A DNA stretch of 64,000 bases, taken from assembly GCA_011799875.1 (NCBI GenBank), contig CM022300.1, positions 238,588,807 through 238,652,806 on the forward strand, written 5' to 3'. The stretch is from Thinopyrum elongatum. Its lineage: Eukaryota > Streptophyta > Magnoliopsida > Poales > Poaceae. This document shows positions 22,374 through 34,720 of this stretch, in pieces. Positions within the stretch are counted from its first letter, which is position 1. Each line of letters starts with the position of its first letter. Below the pieces are notes generated by a model. That model searched no databases. It was given only the letters and a program-made list of their open reading frames with translations, and had not been told where the DNA came from. Position numbers and translations under genes: made by a program.

Positions 22374-22877
22374 CAACCGCTCCAGCGCAGCGGCTAGCCA
22401 GTTAGCTTGGCATTTGCATGCCTCGTCATCTTGGGTGCGTGTCAAGATGGGGTGAGGCGGCGACGGACGGGACGGGCTCTGTTTCCGTCCCTGATAAAGT
22501 TAGGGACACATAAACAGCGCATTTAATGCACTTGTCCTAAGACGCCAGTGATAAGCATGTACACTGTAGCTACTTTACACCTCCTGTATGCCTATACGCC
22601 ACTGTGGTAGCCCCTTGGTATAAAAGGAGGCCCAAGGCGATACAGGGAGGGACATTTGGACTTTTCGGCCCAGTTTGCATGCGTAGCAACTAGCCGAAGC
22701 TCAAGAACACTCAATACACTACAAGCAGGACTAGGGTTTTACGCTCCTCAGCAGCCTGAACCTGGGTAAAAATCCCTTGTGTTGATCGTTAGATCTGCTC
22801 TTTGCGCACTCCTCTTCCCTGCCAAACCGTAGAAGGGATCCACTCGATCCCATAGGTGTCGTTTCCCCGACAAGTTT

Positions 22878-23500
22878 AGATGGGCGTTGCCGTTTAAGTA
22901 GCGCATTCCGGTGAGGCCAAGCGTCCGGGTGCGTCGTTAAGTCGCCGGAGTTGGTTCCTCGGGCACCGAGCCTCTTAATGACGGCATACGGACGGACGGC
23001 ATGAATGTGGGCAGCTGGCGTCGGCTGGGAACGCACGCGCGCGACGGCGCGAGGGATGAGGGTTTTTGGTGTGCCAGGGTAGTCAGCTGCGGTCGTGGCA
23101 ACGTTGGAGATGCCCTTTGCTCACATGCGATCCCCACATGTCATTGAAAAAGCAAGACGACCCGACATGGTCTCAGGTCCTGGGGATGCAGTTTGCCACG
23201 CTAGAACACTCCGCGGACGCATCGCGGCGCGCGCACTTCGGCGCCCCGTGCATCCTCGACGAGCCAGGTGTTTATCTGTTGGTCGTGCCACAACGCTAAC
23301 GCCACCTCGGCACCCTGAAGCCGAGCGTGTCCAGCGATGATGAGCGTGTCACTCACCGCGGTCGCCGTGTCCAGAGGCGGTGCGGGAACTGCGCCATGTT
23401 GCTGGCCCCCATGACCCACATGAATGGTTGCCGGTGGCGAGGAGGTCGTGGGCCAGCTCCTCCATTTGACCATGTTTCAGCAGTAGCAACTATACTAGTC
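22878..23500. other. GC-rich spacer continuing from 6338
   Basis: Continuation of the sequence cut by element A. Around 23095-23160 a short diverged copy of the dispersed module appears (TTTGCTCACATGCGATCCC, then CACATGTCATTGAAAAAGCAAG). Open frames exist on both strands but none is recognised. Confidence 0.4.
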
Positions 23501-23504
23501 CCTG

Positions 23505-23650
23505 CGTACTCCCTCTATTTTCATTTACTCCGCATTTTAGCTTTGCTTAAAGTCAAACTTTGTAAACTTTGACAAAGTTTATAGACAGAAATAATAGCAT
23601 ATACAATAACAAATCAATACCATTAGATTCATTATTGAATATACCCTCTT
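23505..23650. mobile_element. Stowaway/mariner-type MITE fragment
   Basis: TACTCCCTCTATTTTCATTT, then the familiar core CCGCATTTTAGCTTT and GTCAAACTTTGTAAACTTTG, then an AT-rich tail with ATTAGATTCATTATTGAATA. One end is clear and the opposite inverted end was not found, so it is truncated. Confidence 0.65.
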
Positions 23651-24252
23651 CTCCATCGATCATGCCGCCCTCCGGTCGAGTCCATCCTCCCGCATGCCTC
23701 ATTTGAACATTCCGCCGAGTGTCATTCGCATGTGGGCCTAGACCATGCTTGTATTTCCAATGTTGTAATTTGTCCGACATGCATACAGACAAACGGTTCG
23801 TTTAAAGTTTCACTTTGCCTCCACTACGTGCCGCTTCCCATCTTAGTTTTGACATCCCATTCGGTTCATGCCCCGACACATCTTGACGAGATCGATTGAT
23901 GTTGAGAGATCAAGTGCGTGTCGTGCAAGGAGATAAATGTTTGGTGTGTTTCTATGATAGAAATGACCTGGGGGGTCTGTGTGTGCGCGTCGGTCATGTA
24001 CCATCTAGCTAGATCGATTGAAAGAGGACTAGGGTGGGTCTGGAGATTGACCGATCTAGAGAGGGGCGGAGAGGATGAATGTATGCTTAAAAAAAGATAG
24101 ATGAAAGGCTTGGTTACAATTAATGCATGGTAGAGTGACCTAGGCGTGTGTCGAAGAGCGACCTGACGACGAGCGAGATGCAATCCCGATACCTCGCGAG
24201 ATCAATTAGGTTTGACAAGCACAAAGAGGAAGAGAGGGGGTATGTGTGTGTG

Positions 24253-24255
<3 letters not shown>
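23651..24255. other. Non-coding spacer
   Basis: No gene recognised. GT- and GA-rich words increase towards the microsatellite at 24256. Part of it (GTGTGTGTGCGCG, AGATCGATTGAAAGAGG) resembles the GA/GT-rich repeats near 40-41.6 kb. Confidence 0.4.

Positions 24256-24291
<36 letters not shown>
24256..24291 (+). repeat. (GA)n microsatellite
   Basis: About 18 GA units preceded by a short (TG)n run, followed by a GGGA-rich tail. Confidence 0.9.
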
Positions 24292-24293
<2 letters not shown>

Positions 24294-24368
24294 AGGAGGG
24301 AGAGAGAGATACCCCGAGATGAAACCGAGAGAGAACAAGTGGGTGCATGTGTGATATACCTAAGGCGG

Positions 24369-27300
24369 TGTAGCGACCCGACCCAAATGGATCAAGTCTC
24401 TGTGCTTAAGTGTCATCCCTGGATCGGTATGCTGACACACACAGTACTCGAGGATTTATAACAGAGGTAAATCACATGTATAAAGTAACGTAAATACTAT
24501 TACCTCAATCCATATAGCGGAAGTAACAACAAGGTTGTGGATTCCCATCAACACCAACAGCAAAGTTGAGTGTAGAAATCGTAACCCTAACGTATCACTT
24601 ACTCGTCGTAAGAATCCTGCAACATGAGACGTTGCAGCCATGTAGGTCAGTACATTGAATGTACTGGCAAATTCACACCATAGGATAATGATGAATAATA
24701 GCTATCACTATATGCATATTTGGCTGGTGGAGAAGCTCTAGGGTTATATTGTTTTGCGAAAAGCCAATTTTTTCCTACATCAAAGGAATATGTTTTATTT
24801 AACTATCATGGTGGTTGAAACATTGAGAAGGTAAATCCCCCTCTCAATCCCAATTAAAAGTAATCATTAAACCCAACAAATTAATTTAGAGTGATGAGAT
24901 CAAATCAATAATTCAAGTACCAGATACTCAAGATGTCCATAACCGGGGACACGGCTAACCATGATTAGTTTATACACTCTGCAGAGGTTTGCGCACTTTT
25001 CCCCACAAGACTCGATCTCCTCCGTTGGATTTCTCGCACTACATGGTGTTTGAGAAACGGATGACCGAGACACAGTCTTTCAGAAACATTTACTCTTTAC
25101 TCTGGGTAGACAGTTACACCTACTTTCCCCTACATCTGCTAGCCTACCACTGAAAGAGGTCATGCAACATACTCAACTATGCTAGAGCCCATAATAGCTT
25201 GTGGCTGCACACGGAAGTTTCTAGCATGAATAATCTTATGATCCCTTTGAGCCTGGGTGGCGAACCAAATGGACAGCACTGGTATATCCCCAGGTGCCCG
25301 CAACCAATCCACCCAGATGTGTGTTTAAGTAGCCACCTTAAGTTAACCATTAATTAACAATCTCACATCTGTCATGGATACACTCAAACCCAATCCACGT
25401 CTACGAGCATAGCATGGCAATATAAGCATAGCGTAGAAGTAACTCCCAAGGTTTGATAATAAAGGGCAATAGGTTCTACCTCATCATCTACTTCCCAGTA
25501 CCCACAAGTTAATCACATCCTAATCATGCAGTGTTTGAGGAGTGAAACTAATGCATAAAAACTGGGTAATAAAGGGATATGATCAAAATGTGAACTTGCC
25601 TTGTACTGTTGATGAAGATCCTTCGCACTCATAATTCCTGATAGTTCTACTCGTCATACTCCGTTCAATCTAACGTGAGCAAGCAATTGCATACATAAGC
25701 ACTCATGCAAAAGAATCGAAGAAAAGATCTCGGAAAACTTCGAAAACTAGCAATTAACTCTTGCAACAGAAAACAATTTCTAACAGTACCAAAATTGGGT
25801 GGATTTGGTCTTATCAGAAAGTTTAGGTCAAGAGCTTCAATTAGCAAAAAGAATCAATTAAATCGGAGTTACGAAACTCAAGTTATAGCCAAAACAAGTT
25901 TGAATATGAATCTGAACAAATTTCGAAATTTTGAAAGTTGCAAAAAGTGTATTGGATAGATTTACTAGATATGTGGAGTCAAGACGAAAATGTAGACGTT
26001 GGTTTCGTCTAATTTGGATGAACGAGTAAAAAGTTATGGCTATTTGAAAAATCAGGGCCAAGCTGTTTTACGGAAGAAAAATAGTTATGGCTAAAAGAAT
26101 TCTAGTCCTAAAATGTAAATACAGGGACTAATTGATAATCTAATTATTCTACCATACTAGTCTAGAAATAATAAGCTACGGGAGAAAAAAATACAAAGAA
26201 AGATACCTTTATAAGGTAGAGAAAAGACGACTTCTGAGAGAGAAGACAACTTCCAGAAGTCCCGCCGGAGAGAAGAAAAATATTTTTATTTAGTGAATCT
26301 AGTCAAACCAAAATACTGATTTAACCCGAATCGGATGATTTTTGGAGGCTGTATGGGTCTATATTTATAGGTGGAAAAGAGGTTTAGGGGTCAAGGGCTA
26401 GACAATGTGGGACTAAACATATGCATACGCAGATGAAATTGAAAAAGATCATGCGCATGGGCTAAGAATTCGGCCCGGCTGCGCGCGTACACTGCGCGGC
26501 AGTTTTTTTTGAAATAAAATAAAATAAAATAAAATGGTAAACCTTAACGAAAATAAAAAGAGAAAAAGAAAATACGGGCCGGCCTGTTTACTAAGCTGCG
26601 CATGTGGGCGATAAATAATTATTAGCCGCATGTACAGTTTTTTTAAAAAAAATAGAGACAGAAAGGAAAACTAAATAACAAAAATAAAATAAAATTTTAT
26701 AAAGGCATATTATATATCAAAATTTTCAGAAAAATATTTCCTAAAAGATGAACATATTTTCAGCAGCGAATAAATTCCACAAAAATTTAAATAAAGTGAA
26801 CAGTACTAGTGGTTCATTTAAAAACCAAATAAAAAATATTTTAAAATACCAAAATAATTTCAAATTTATTTCTCTCCATTTTTATACTGTAGAGAATCAT
26901 TTTACTCTAATTTCCATATATTTTATTTTTGGAGAAAAATAATTTGAATAAAAACCAAATAACTCCAAATTGAAAATACTTTCAAAGGGACTTTAAATTT
27001 GATTTCTTTGAAACTTCCAACTCTCTTTCTTAGCATTTGAAGAAGTCATTTTATCTTCTCTCATGAAACTCATTGAGTTGCATAAAGTTTCCGAAGTTGA
27101 AATATTTCCAAATGGAATTCAAATCTTTTCAAAACCCCTTTTCATTTATTTAAATGGAAGAAGTCATATCATCTTCACTCGAGGGTTTTGTGATGAAATG
27201 AATTTTAATTCATGGAGGTCATAAATGCAAGGTGAAAGTTTGGGAAAGTCATTTCATTCCCTCTCATGTAACTTTCAAAATGTTTCAAATTTCATTCAAT

Positions 27301-27391
27301 TTCACACAAACAACCACACCACAATCAAACAATCAATCAAAACTATTTATTTAATATAACATTCCAAAATTTAGAATTTTGGGATGTTACA
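24369..27391 (-). repeat. 3' LTR of the minus-strand element
   Basis: 3023 bp. On the minus strand it runs TGTAACATCCC to GGTCGCTACA. It is AT-rich and non-coding apart from chance frames. Confidence 0.94.
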
Positions 27392-27406
27392 AACCTACCA
27401 CCCTTA
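27392..27406 (-). other. Polypurine tract
   Basis: On the minus strand TAAGGGTGGTAGGTT directly precedes the 3' LTR, the expected plus-strand primer. Confidence 0.8.
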
Positions 27407-28892
27407 AAATGAATCTCGCCCTCGAGATTCGGAGAGGCTAGAAAGAAATAGGTTAGGTTCGGGGTTCTCCTCAAAAATCCATCAATTGGCACGAAGGTCT
27501 CGGGTGCTACCACCCTTAGAAACATCGTTACGGTTCCATCAAAACTCATATACTCCATCCTTATTGTTGGCAGTGTCGATCTCCTCAGATCTTCAGGATA
27601 ATTCCTTCTCTGGGCTCTTCCGGTAGTGGCATAACCTTTTTTTTCTCAATTCTTGTGTCCTTTCATCTTGGTAAGGTTCTTCGGAGACTGGGTCTTCTTA
27701 TCTGACGGTCTGGCGCCAATACTAAACAACCATCGATATCTCATGGTGGTCAACAATTTATGGTTTCTCCTGCAGAAAATGGGTCTGGGTTTCATTCTCA
27801 CCGTATGACCTACGATTGGCAACAGCTGCCTTGTACAAGGGAAAATTGTCATACCATTCTAAGGTTTAAACAAGGTTTTGATCGTCGTCGCTCTACTATG
27901 GGTAAGTCACTTAGATTTACCATCCCATATAGCAAGGCGAATAATAAGAGTAAGTCGGTATGGTGATCAATCCATCCCGCACCCAAATCATTACCTTGTA
28001 TATGGTTTAGCGAATCTCGCATTCTATCACTCGGTCATCCTCACAAGCACTGCAGAATTTCTCTTGTCGACGAACCAAGTTCGGATAAATCCATTGATTC
28101 TGCAAGCCAAACGAACATCTATCATTTCTTCACATCTCTCAGGTTTTCCGTAAACTCCTATAAGATCGTCTGTTGATAAAGTCGTAACTTCTACCAGGGT
28201 TTTTCCTTCAGCAAGAGTGTGCTTGCTTCTTGGCAGGTCCTGGGGCCTGTGGGTTATGGGCCCACCTCATCACTTGTAAACCTTGAACTCATCGTTGGGG
28301 CAACTGATCATTATTCCAACATCCAGCTTCCTAGCATTCTTAAATCCATCCCATTGTACTGTCTCCCTTCCTTCTATCGGTACCAAACTAAGACGGGATT
28401 ACACAGACTCATCATGGAGTTACAATTGCTCCATATTACCAACATTATACCTCCTTTATATCCAATAGTACTTCATCCCTTCATACTCTTGGGGTATCCC
28501 ACATATCGAGATAAAACTCGTACTTATTTTGTCCGAAGTCCACTCCGTGGAATATCATTATCTTTTCCAGAGGTCAAGTGTCCTCACAGGGTACTACCAC
28601 CCTTGAAATGCACAAATTCATCCGTAGACCATATTTCTCATATCCTCGAAAATGGTCAAAATCTTTCTTCATAGAGTAACAACTCATAAAATCCAAATCA
28701 GTACCAACGATGCTAACTTTATTGATTCTCAAATTATTACAATCTCCTGCATTTCCATTACATATCTCAACTCAATACCTCAACAATAAAAGAATTGTTC
28801 CCACTACTACTACTATATCTCTTTTTCGACACAACTATTTAGCACAAGTCTCCTTCTCATTGGGACAATCTCTGGCAAAGTGCCCTTCTTCA
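27407..28892 (-). other. Degenerate interior, no pol seen
   Basis: No frame longer than about 150 codons and no RT, RNase H or integrase motif on either strand. Probably decayed coding or filler sequence between gag and the 3' LTR. Confidence 0.5.
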
Positions 28893-29809
28893 TTACAGCA
28901 GAAAACATATTACTTCTGACAAGTCTCGAGGTTTCCTTGTGATTACATAGCCTCCTTGGGTCCTCAGCTTCCTTTTTGGGCAACCGCTAAAGTAGTGCCC
29001 TGAATCTTTGTACCTAAAACATGTGATATGACTCAGGTCCTTCTTTGTAGAAATTTGGTTGTTCTTGGAGTCCAATCTATTTCTCTTCCTGGACTTTTCC
29101 GTGCCGATCAGGGCTTCTATTTCCTGTGGATCATACTCTACTTCCTCTGTCGGGAATGCTACTAGATCCCCCTTCAGACAATTCTGGGAGATGTGTCCTT
29201 TTTCTCCACATGAATAGTAAGACTTGGAGCAGGGTTTAATTAGGTCTTCTTCGGGTATGCCCTCCACCTCTTCCTTCATCACAGGTCTTCTAAAATTTCC
29301 ATGAGGGCTCCTTTCATTGCTTCTTTCTTCTGCTGGATGGTTCTTTGTACTATGGGGTAAATGTGACACTGAGCAGGGCAGTGGGTAGTCCCTTCACACA
29401 AGAAACAAGTAATCTGCCTAGTTGGGCATTCTTCAGCTGGGTGAATTTCTTCACAATGAGGGCATTCATCCTTGTGTTCTTTATGGTTGTGTCCTATTTC
29501 TCCACAGAGCTTGCATGCACAAGGTTTCTTCATATCATTTCCATAAGGCTTCATCTTCTGGGACACAAGCCGAGACTTTAGTAGAGTCAACTTAAATTCT
29601 TTCCAAGTGGTTACTCCTTGCCATCCATTGATGGTTTGGTACATCCTCCACCAAGTAGCAGCACCTCTTTCAAAGCACTGAAGAGCATGCTGGGCCATAT
29701 CCTTTCCGGCTATAGTGTTAATCTTCAGGTGATCTTCCATGTTCTGAATCCATCGGTCCGTCTCCAATTGAGTCATCGGTCCAGAAAATATGAGTTCATC
29801 TCCATTCAT
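28893..29809 (-). pseudogene. gag remnant with capsid block and zinc knuckles
   Basis: Two overlapping minus-strand frames with a frameshift near 29290-29360. The first, from MNGDELIFSGPMTQ at 29809, carries a retrotransposon-gag capsid block (DRWIQNMEDHLK, then GAATWWRMYQTINGWQ, then WKEFKLTLLKSR) and Cys/His clusters (CKLCGEIGHNHKEH, CPHCEEIHPAEECP). The second carries two more knuckles, YYSCGEKGHISQNC and CFRYKDSGHYFSGC. In each of these one zinc-binding Cys is now Tyr. Nucleic-acid binding was the likely role. Order and domain type point to a Gypsy-like gag. Confidence 0.75.
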
Positions 29810-29898
29810 CCTCTATTGGTTCCAAGGGTTTGGGGTGGGATAAGGGAGATAGAGAGGGATACACACAATACAAACAACAGTTTTGAAGAGGCAGATTT

Positions 29899-30366
29899 TT
29901 ATTTTGTGGCTGTCGAAAAAACATCAAACAAATGACAGCTCACAATCGTCGTATCTAACGTAAGTATATAACAGGGGTTTGGTCTTCTAATGGTCAATAA
30001 ATCTTCAAAGTCGCCAAACCCTTCAAGTCTTGTCCATGCCTCCGATGGTTTCTTCCGATCGTGCTTGTCCTTCTTAAGTTCTTTCGCCAGATCATCTCTG
30101 TTGACGCGAAGTCGCTTGTGACGTCCTTTAATATTCTGGAGTTGCGTTCCAAACTTCTGGGTTTCAACATCCTTGGCATGAACCATGGTCCTACTGTCCT
30201 TCAGTTCCTGACGAATCTCTGGTATCTCAAGGTTTTGCTCCTCCAGCTTGGCTACTTTCAGCTTCTGGGTCCTGAGTTCTTCACGAAATGCTTCCTTGTC
30301 AAATATGGCTTCCTGAAGGTCCATCTTAAAATTCTCGATGTAATACTCCAGATCCTGTCGATACAC
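29899..30366 (-). CDS. Coiled-coil ORF upstream of gag
   Basis: 155 codons beginning MYRQDLEYYIENFKMDLQEA, rich in Glu, Lys, Leu and Gln with heptad-like spacing, suggesting a coiled coil for most of its length. It lies between PBS and gag on the same strand and may be the N-terminal part of the same gag polyprotein. No other domain is visible. Confidence 0.5.
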   Translation of the reverse strand: MYRQDLEYYIENFKMDLQEAIFDKEAFREELRTQKLKVAKLEEQNLEIPEIRQELKDSRTMVHAKDVETQKFGTQLQNIKGRHKRLRVNRDDLAKELKKDKHDRKKPSEAWTRLEGFGDFEDLLTIRRPNPCYILTLDTTIVSCHLFDVFSTATK

Positions 30367-31030
30367 CAGCTAAGGTTAAAATTCATCTTTTGCTGATAGA
30401 TGCTCCATTAGCCCTTTTGTCATCCAATCCTTCCGACGAAATGCATGCTTAACTCAGCACGACGACAATAGCATAAGCGGGCGATAACATCATGGATAGC
30501 AGTGTTTCTGCCCCTGTCATTGCCATGAGCTATCATTCCATAGTTGATATCTCCTGCCTTAGGGTTTTCTTGACAAAAACTTTGAGTTTTAACGCTCCAT
30601 GTTCCGGTCTTTCTCCGACACACCTTTATCTCGGGTATTGACAGCTTCAATAGTCTGACAAATTTCATAAGGGTAGCCTTCCTAGGTCATACCAATCTGG
30701 AAATTCTTCAGAAACTTCAAATTCTCCTAGTCTTCGGAGTCTTCAACCGTTGTAGTTTCCATTATTATAATGCACGGTAAAATCCTCTTCATTCCGAAGT
30801 GGTCTTAGTTGTCTGATATCTTGTACTTCTTGGAGTGGTCTCATCAGTCGAATCTTCGCGTGGTCAAAAGGGAAAAGGGGTATAGTCTAACTACTTGAGG
30901 TGAGAGGAAATACTTGGTAAAGCTTTAGAAAAGATGAGAGTTAAGGGATCTCTTTTGAAAATAAAGTTTAGAGAAAATCTTTCCTATGGGCTTGCCAGTT
31001 TCTATGGGTCACGTCCTACAGTCAACATGT
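30367..31030 (-). other. 5' leader of the minus-strand element
   Basis: Between the PBS and the coiled-coil ORF. A short open frame (30668-30420) is present but unrecognised; the region is probably leader or a broken gag start. Confidence 0.4.
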
Positions 31031-31042
31031 GCTCTGATACCA
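31031..31042 (-). other. Initiator-tRNA-Met primer-binding site
   Basis: On the minus strand TGGTATCAGAGC, the classic tRNA-iMet PBS, three bases inside the 5' LTR end at 31046. Confidence 0.92.
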
Positions 31043-31045
31043 TCT

Positions 31046-34000
31046 TGTAGCGACCCGACCCAAATGGATCAAGTCTCTGTGCTTAAGTGTCATCCCTGGA
31101 TCGGTATGCTGACACACACAGTACTCGAGGATTTATAACAGAGGTAAATCACATGTATAAAGTAACGTAAATACTATTACCTCAATCCATATAGCGGAAG
31201 TAACAACAAGGTTGTGGATTCCCATCAACACCAACGGCAAAGTTGAGTGTAGAAATCGTAACCCTAACGTATCACTTACTCGTCGTAAGAATCCTGCAAC
31301 ATGAGACGTTGCAGCCATGTAGGTCAGTACATTGAATGTACTGGCAAATTCACACCATAGGATAATGATGAATAATAGCTATCACTATATGCATATTTGG
31401 CTGGTGGAGAAGCTCTAGGGTTATATTGTTTTGCGAAAAGCCAATTTTTTCCTACATCAAAGGAATATGTTTTATTTAACTATCATGGTGGTTGAAACAT
31501 TGAGAAGGTAAATCCCCCTCTCAATCCCAATTAAAAGTAATCATTAAACCCAACAAATTAATTTAGAGTGATGAGATCAAATCAATAATTCAAGTACCAG
31601 ATACTCAAGATGTCCATAACCGGGGACACGGCTAACCATGATTAGTTTATACACTCTGCAGAGGTTTGCGCACTTTTCCCCACAAGACTCGATCTCCTCC
31701 GTTGGATTTCTCGCACTACATGGTGTTTGAGAAACGGATGACCGAGACACAGTCTTTCAGAAGCATTTACTCTTTACTCTGGGTAGACAGTTACACCTAC
31801 TTTCCCCTACATCTGCTAGCCTACCACTGAAAGAGGTCATGCAACATACTCAACTATGCTAGAGCCCATAATAGCTTGTGGCTGCACATGGAAGTTTCTA
31901 GCATGAATAATCTTATGATCCCTTTGAGCCTGGGTGGCGAACCAAATGGACAGCACTGGTATATCCCCAGGTGCCCGCAACCAATCCACCCAGATGTGTG
32001 TTTAAGTAGCCACCTTAAGTTAACCATTAATTAACAATCTCACATCTGTCATGGATACACTCAAACCCAATCCACGTCTACGAGCATAGCATGGCAATAT
32101 AAGCATAGCGTAGAAGTAACTCCCAAGGTTTGATAATAAAGGGCAATAGGTTCTACCTCATCATCTACTTCCCAGTACCCACAAGTTAATCACATCCTAA
32201 TCATGCAGTGTTTGAGGAGTGAAACTAATGCATAAAAACTGGGTAATAAAGGGATATGATCAAAGTGTGAACTTGCCTTGTACTGTTGATGAAGATCCTT
32301 CGCACTCATAATTCCTGATAGTTCTACTCGTCACACTCCGTTCAATCTAACATGAGCAAGCAATTGCATACATAAGCACTCATGCAAAAGAATAGAAGAA
32401 AAGATCTCGGAAAACTTCGAAAACTAGCAATTAACTCTTGCAACAGAAAACAATTTCTAACAGTACCAAAATTGGGTGGATTTGGTCTTATCAGAAAGTT
32501 TAGGTCAAGAGATTCAATTAGCAAAAAGAATCAATTAAATCGGAGTTACGAAACTCAAGTTATAGCCAAAACAAATTTGAATATGAATCTGAACAAATTT
32601 TGAAATTTTGAAAGTTGCAAAAAGTATATTGGATAGATTCACTGGATAGGTGGAGTCAAGACGAAAATGTAGATGTTAGTTTCGTCTAATTTGGATGAAC
32701 GAGTAAAAAGTTATGGCTATTTGAAAAATCAGGGCCAAGCTGTTTTACGGAAAAAAAAGAGCTATGGCTAAAAGAATTCTAGTCCTAAAATATAAATACA
32801 GGGACTAATTGATAATCTAATTATTCTACCGTACTAGTCTAGAAATAATAAGCTACGGGAGAAAAAAAAAAATACGAAGAAAGATACCTTTATAAGGTAG
32901 AGAAAAGACGACTTCTGAGAGAGAAGACAACTTCCAGAAGTCCCGCCGGAGAGAAGAAAAATATTTTTATTTAGTGAATCTAGTCAAACCAAAATATTGA
33001 TTTAATCCGAATCGGATGATTTTTGGAGGCTGTATGGGTCTATATTTATAGGTGGAAAAGAGGTTTAGGGGTCAAGGGTTAGACAATGTAGGACTAAACA
33101 TATGCATACGCAGATGAAATTGAAAAAGATCATGCGCATGGGCTAAGAATTCGGCCCGGTTGCGCGCGTACACTGCGCGGCAGTTTTTTTTTTTTGAAAT
33201 AAAAATAAAATAAAATGGTAAACCTTAATGAAAATAAAAAGAGAAAAAGAAAATACGGGCCGGCCTGTTTACTAAGCTGCGCATGTGGGCGATAAATAAT
33301 TATTAGCCGCACGTACAGTTTTTTTTAAATAGAGACAGAAAGGAAAACTAAATAATGAAAATAAAATAAAATTTTATATAGGCATATTATATATCAAAAT
33401 TTTCAGAACAATATTTCCTAAAATATGAACATATTTTCAGCGGCGAATAAATTCCACAAAAATTTAAATAAAGTGAACAGTACTAGTGGTTCATTTAAAA
33501 ACCAAATAAAAAATATTTTAAAATACCAAAATAATTTCAAATTTATTTCTCTCCATTTTTATACTGTAGAGAATCATTTTACCCTAATTTTCATATATTT
33601 TATTTTTGGAGAAAAATAATTTGAATAAAAACCAAATAACTCCAAATTGAAAATACTTTCAAAGGGACTTTAAATTTGATTTCTTTGAAACTTCCAACTC
33701 TCTTTCTTAGCATTTGAATTCATTTTATCTTCTCTCATGAAACTCATTGAGTCGCATAAAGTTTCCGAAGTTGAAATATTTCCAAATGGAATTCAAATCT
33801 TTTCAAAACCCCTTTTCATTTATTTAAATGGAAGAAGTCATATCATCTTCACTCGAGGGTTTTGTGATGAAATGAATTTTAATTCATGGAGGTCATAAAT
33901 GCAAGGTGAAAGTTTGGGAAAGTCATTTCCTTCCCTCTCATTTAACTTTCAAAAAGTTTCAAATTTCACTCAATTTCACACAAACAACCACACCACAATC

Positions 34001-34065
34001 AAACAATCAATCAAAACTATTTATTTAATATAACATAGCAAAATTTAGAATTTTGGGATGTTACA
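31046..34065 (-). repeat. 5' LTR of the minus-strand element
   Basis: 3020 bp. On the minus strand it starts TGTAACATCCC and ends GGTCGCTACA. A TATA box lies near 33041-33051 (minus strand). Confidence 0.94.
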
Positions 34066-34157
34066 GGCGGATTCAAAATTTTGAACCGGTGATCATAGCA
34101 TCAACAAATCATAGATAAAGGGTATTCAATGTTCGTTTCACTTTTGAATGTACAATA

Positions 34158-34295
34158 TACTCCCTCCTATCCTTTCTAGTTTACATATAAATTTTATGGG
34201 TAGTCAAAGTATCTCTACTTTGATCAAACTTACAGAAAAAAGTATCAACATTCAACAACACCCAATCAATATTGTTAGATTCGTACGTACTCCTA
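34158..34295. mobile_element. Stowaway-like MITE fragment
   Basis: TATACTCCCTCCTATCC followed by TAGTCAAAGTATCTCTACTT and ATTGTTAGATTCGTACGTA. One recognisable end only. Confidence 0.5.
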
Positions 34296-34539
34296 GATTT
34301 GTATTCAAATAGAGATAGTTTCCAATTTATTTTCAAACACGTGAATGCTTGTTCTCGCGCATGATCTTCCTACTAGGATTTCGCCACGTATAGCCAGTCC
34401 AATAGTAACTTTTTTAAGCTCCCTGTCCAATAGTAGTAGAAGTAGTAGTACTAGTGGAGTACTGAGGGTGACACTTGGCCGACCTCTCTCTCTTCTAGTA
34501 GTATAAATGATGCGGGCGGGGGAGGGGGAGGGATGTCGG

Positions 34540-34720
34540 TTTGCTCTCAACTACGGTCCCACAAGTGAGCGAAAACGCAAGACGATGCGCGTTCCATTTG
34601 GTGAGCGACGTGGAGGGTCCAGCGTGCCGGGGTGCAACACGAACGCGACAAGAGTGATGTACATCGTCCGTTCCTTATGAACTTGCATACTTCGAGTACT
34701 CCTTTTTTTAACACAGTACA
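34540..34720 (+). repeat. Dispersed GC-rich module, partial copy
   Basis: CTACGGTCCCACAAGTGAGCG, CGCGTTCCATTTGGTGAGCG, then GGGGTGCAACACGAACGCGAC, in the same order as at 5090-5210. Confidence 0.65.

Larger units (their letters stand above)
6339..22872 (+). mobile_element. Full-length Tat-lineage Gypsy LTR retrotransposon (element A)
   Basis: Two LTRs of exactly 1004 bp (6339-7342, 21869-22872) begin TGTCGG and end CCGACA. The five bases before and after are both AGTTT, a perfect target duplication, so both ends are certain. Internal order is PBS, gag, protease, RT, RNase H, plant-type second RNase H, integrase, then a long antisense ORF before the 3' LTR. The second RNase H and the antisense ORF are hallmarks of the Tat branch of non-chromoviral Gypsy elements. 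I count about 40 LTR differences (4%), roughly 1.5 million years at 1.3e-8 per site per year. A solo LTR at 14875-17797 is nested inside, so element A proper is about 13.6 kb. Confidence 0.95.
21869..22872 (+). repeat. 3' LTR of element A
   Basis: 1004 bp, ending CCGACA and followed by the target duplication AGTTT (22873-22877). It carries the same polyubiquitin fragments at 22086-22205 and 22335-22373 and a TATA box at 22619-22626. Confidence 0.95.
24369..34065 (-). mobile_element. Non-autonomous LTR retrotransposon with 3-kb LTRs, minus strand
   Basis: Two LTRs (24369-27391 and 31046-34065) flank a 3.65-kb interior. GGCGG lies on both outer sides (24364-24368, 34066-34070). Read on the minus strand: 5' LTR, an initiator-Met PBS, coiled-coil and gag remnants, a purine tract, 3' LTR. 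I see no RT, RNase H or integrase, so it must have relied on a partner. About 43 LTR substitutions in 3.0 kb (1.4%), roughly half a million years. It is the youngest of the three full-length LTR elements by this measure. Confidence 0.94.

Noticed and set aside
14875..34065. Three 2.9-3.0-kb similar segments as independent DNA transposons
   Set aside because: TG...CA ends, 5-bp target duplications, an initiator-Met PBS and a purine tract show they are LTRs: one solo, two paired.
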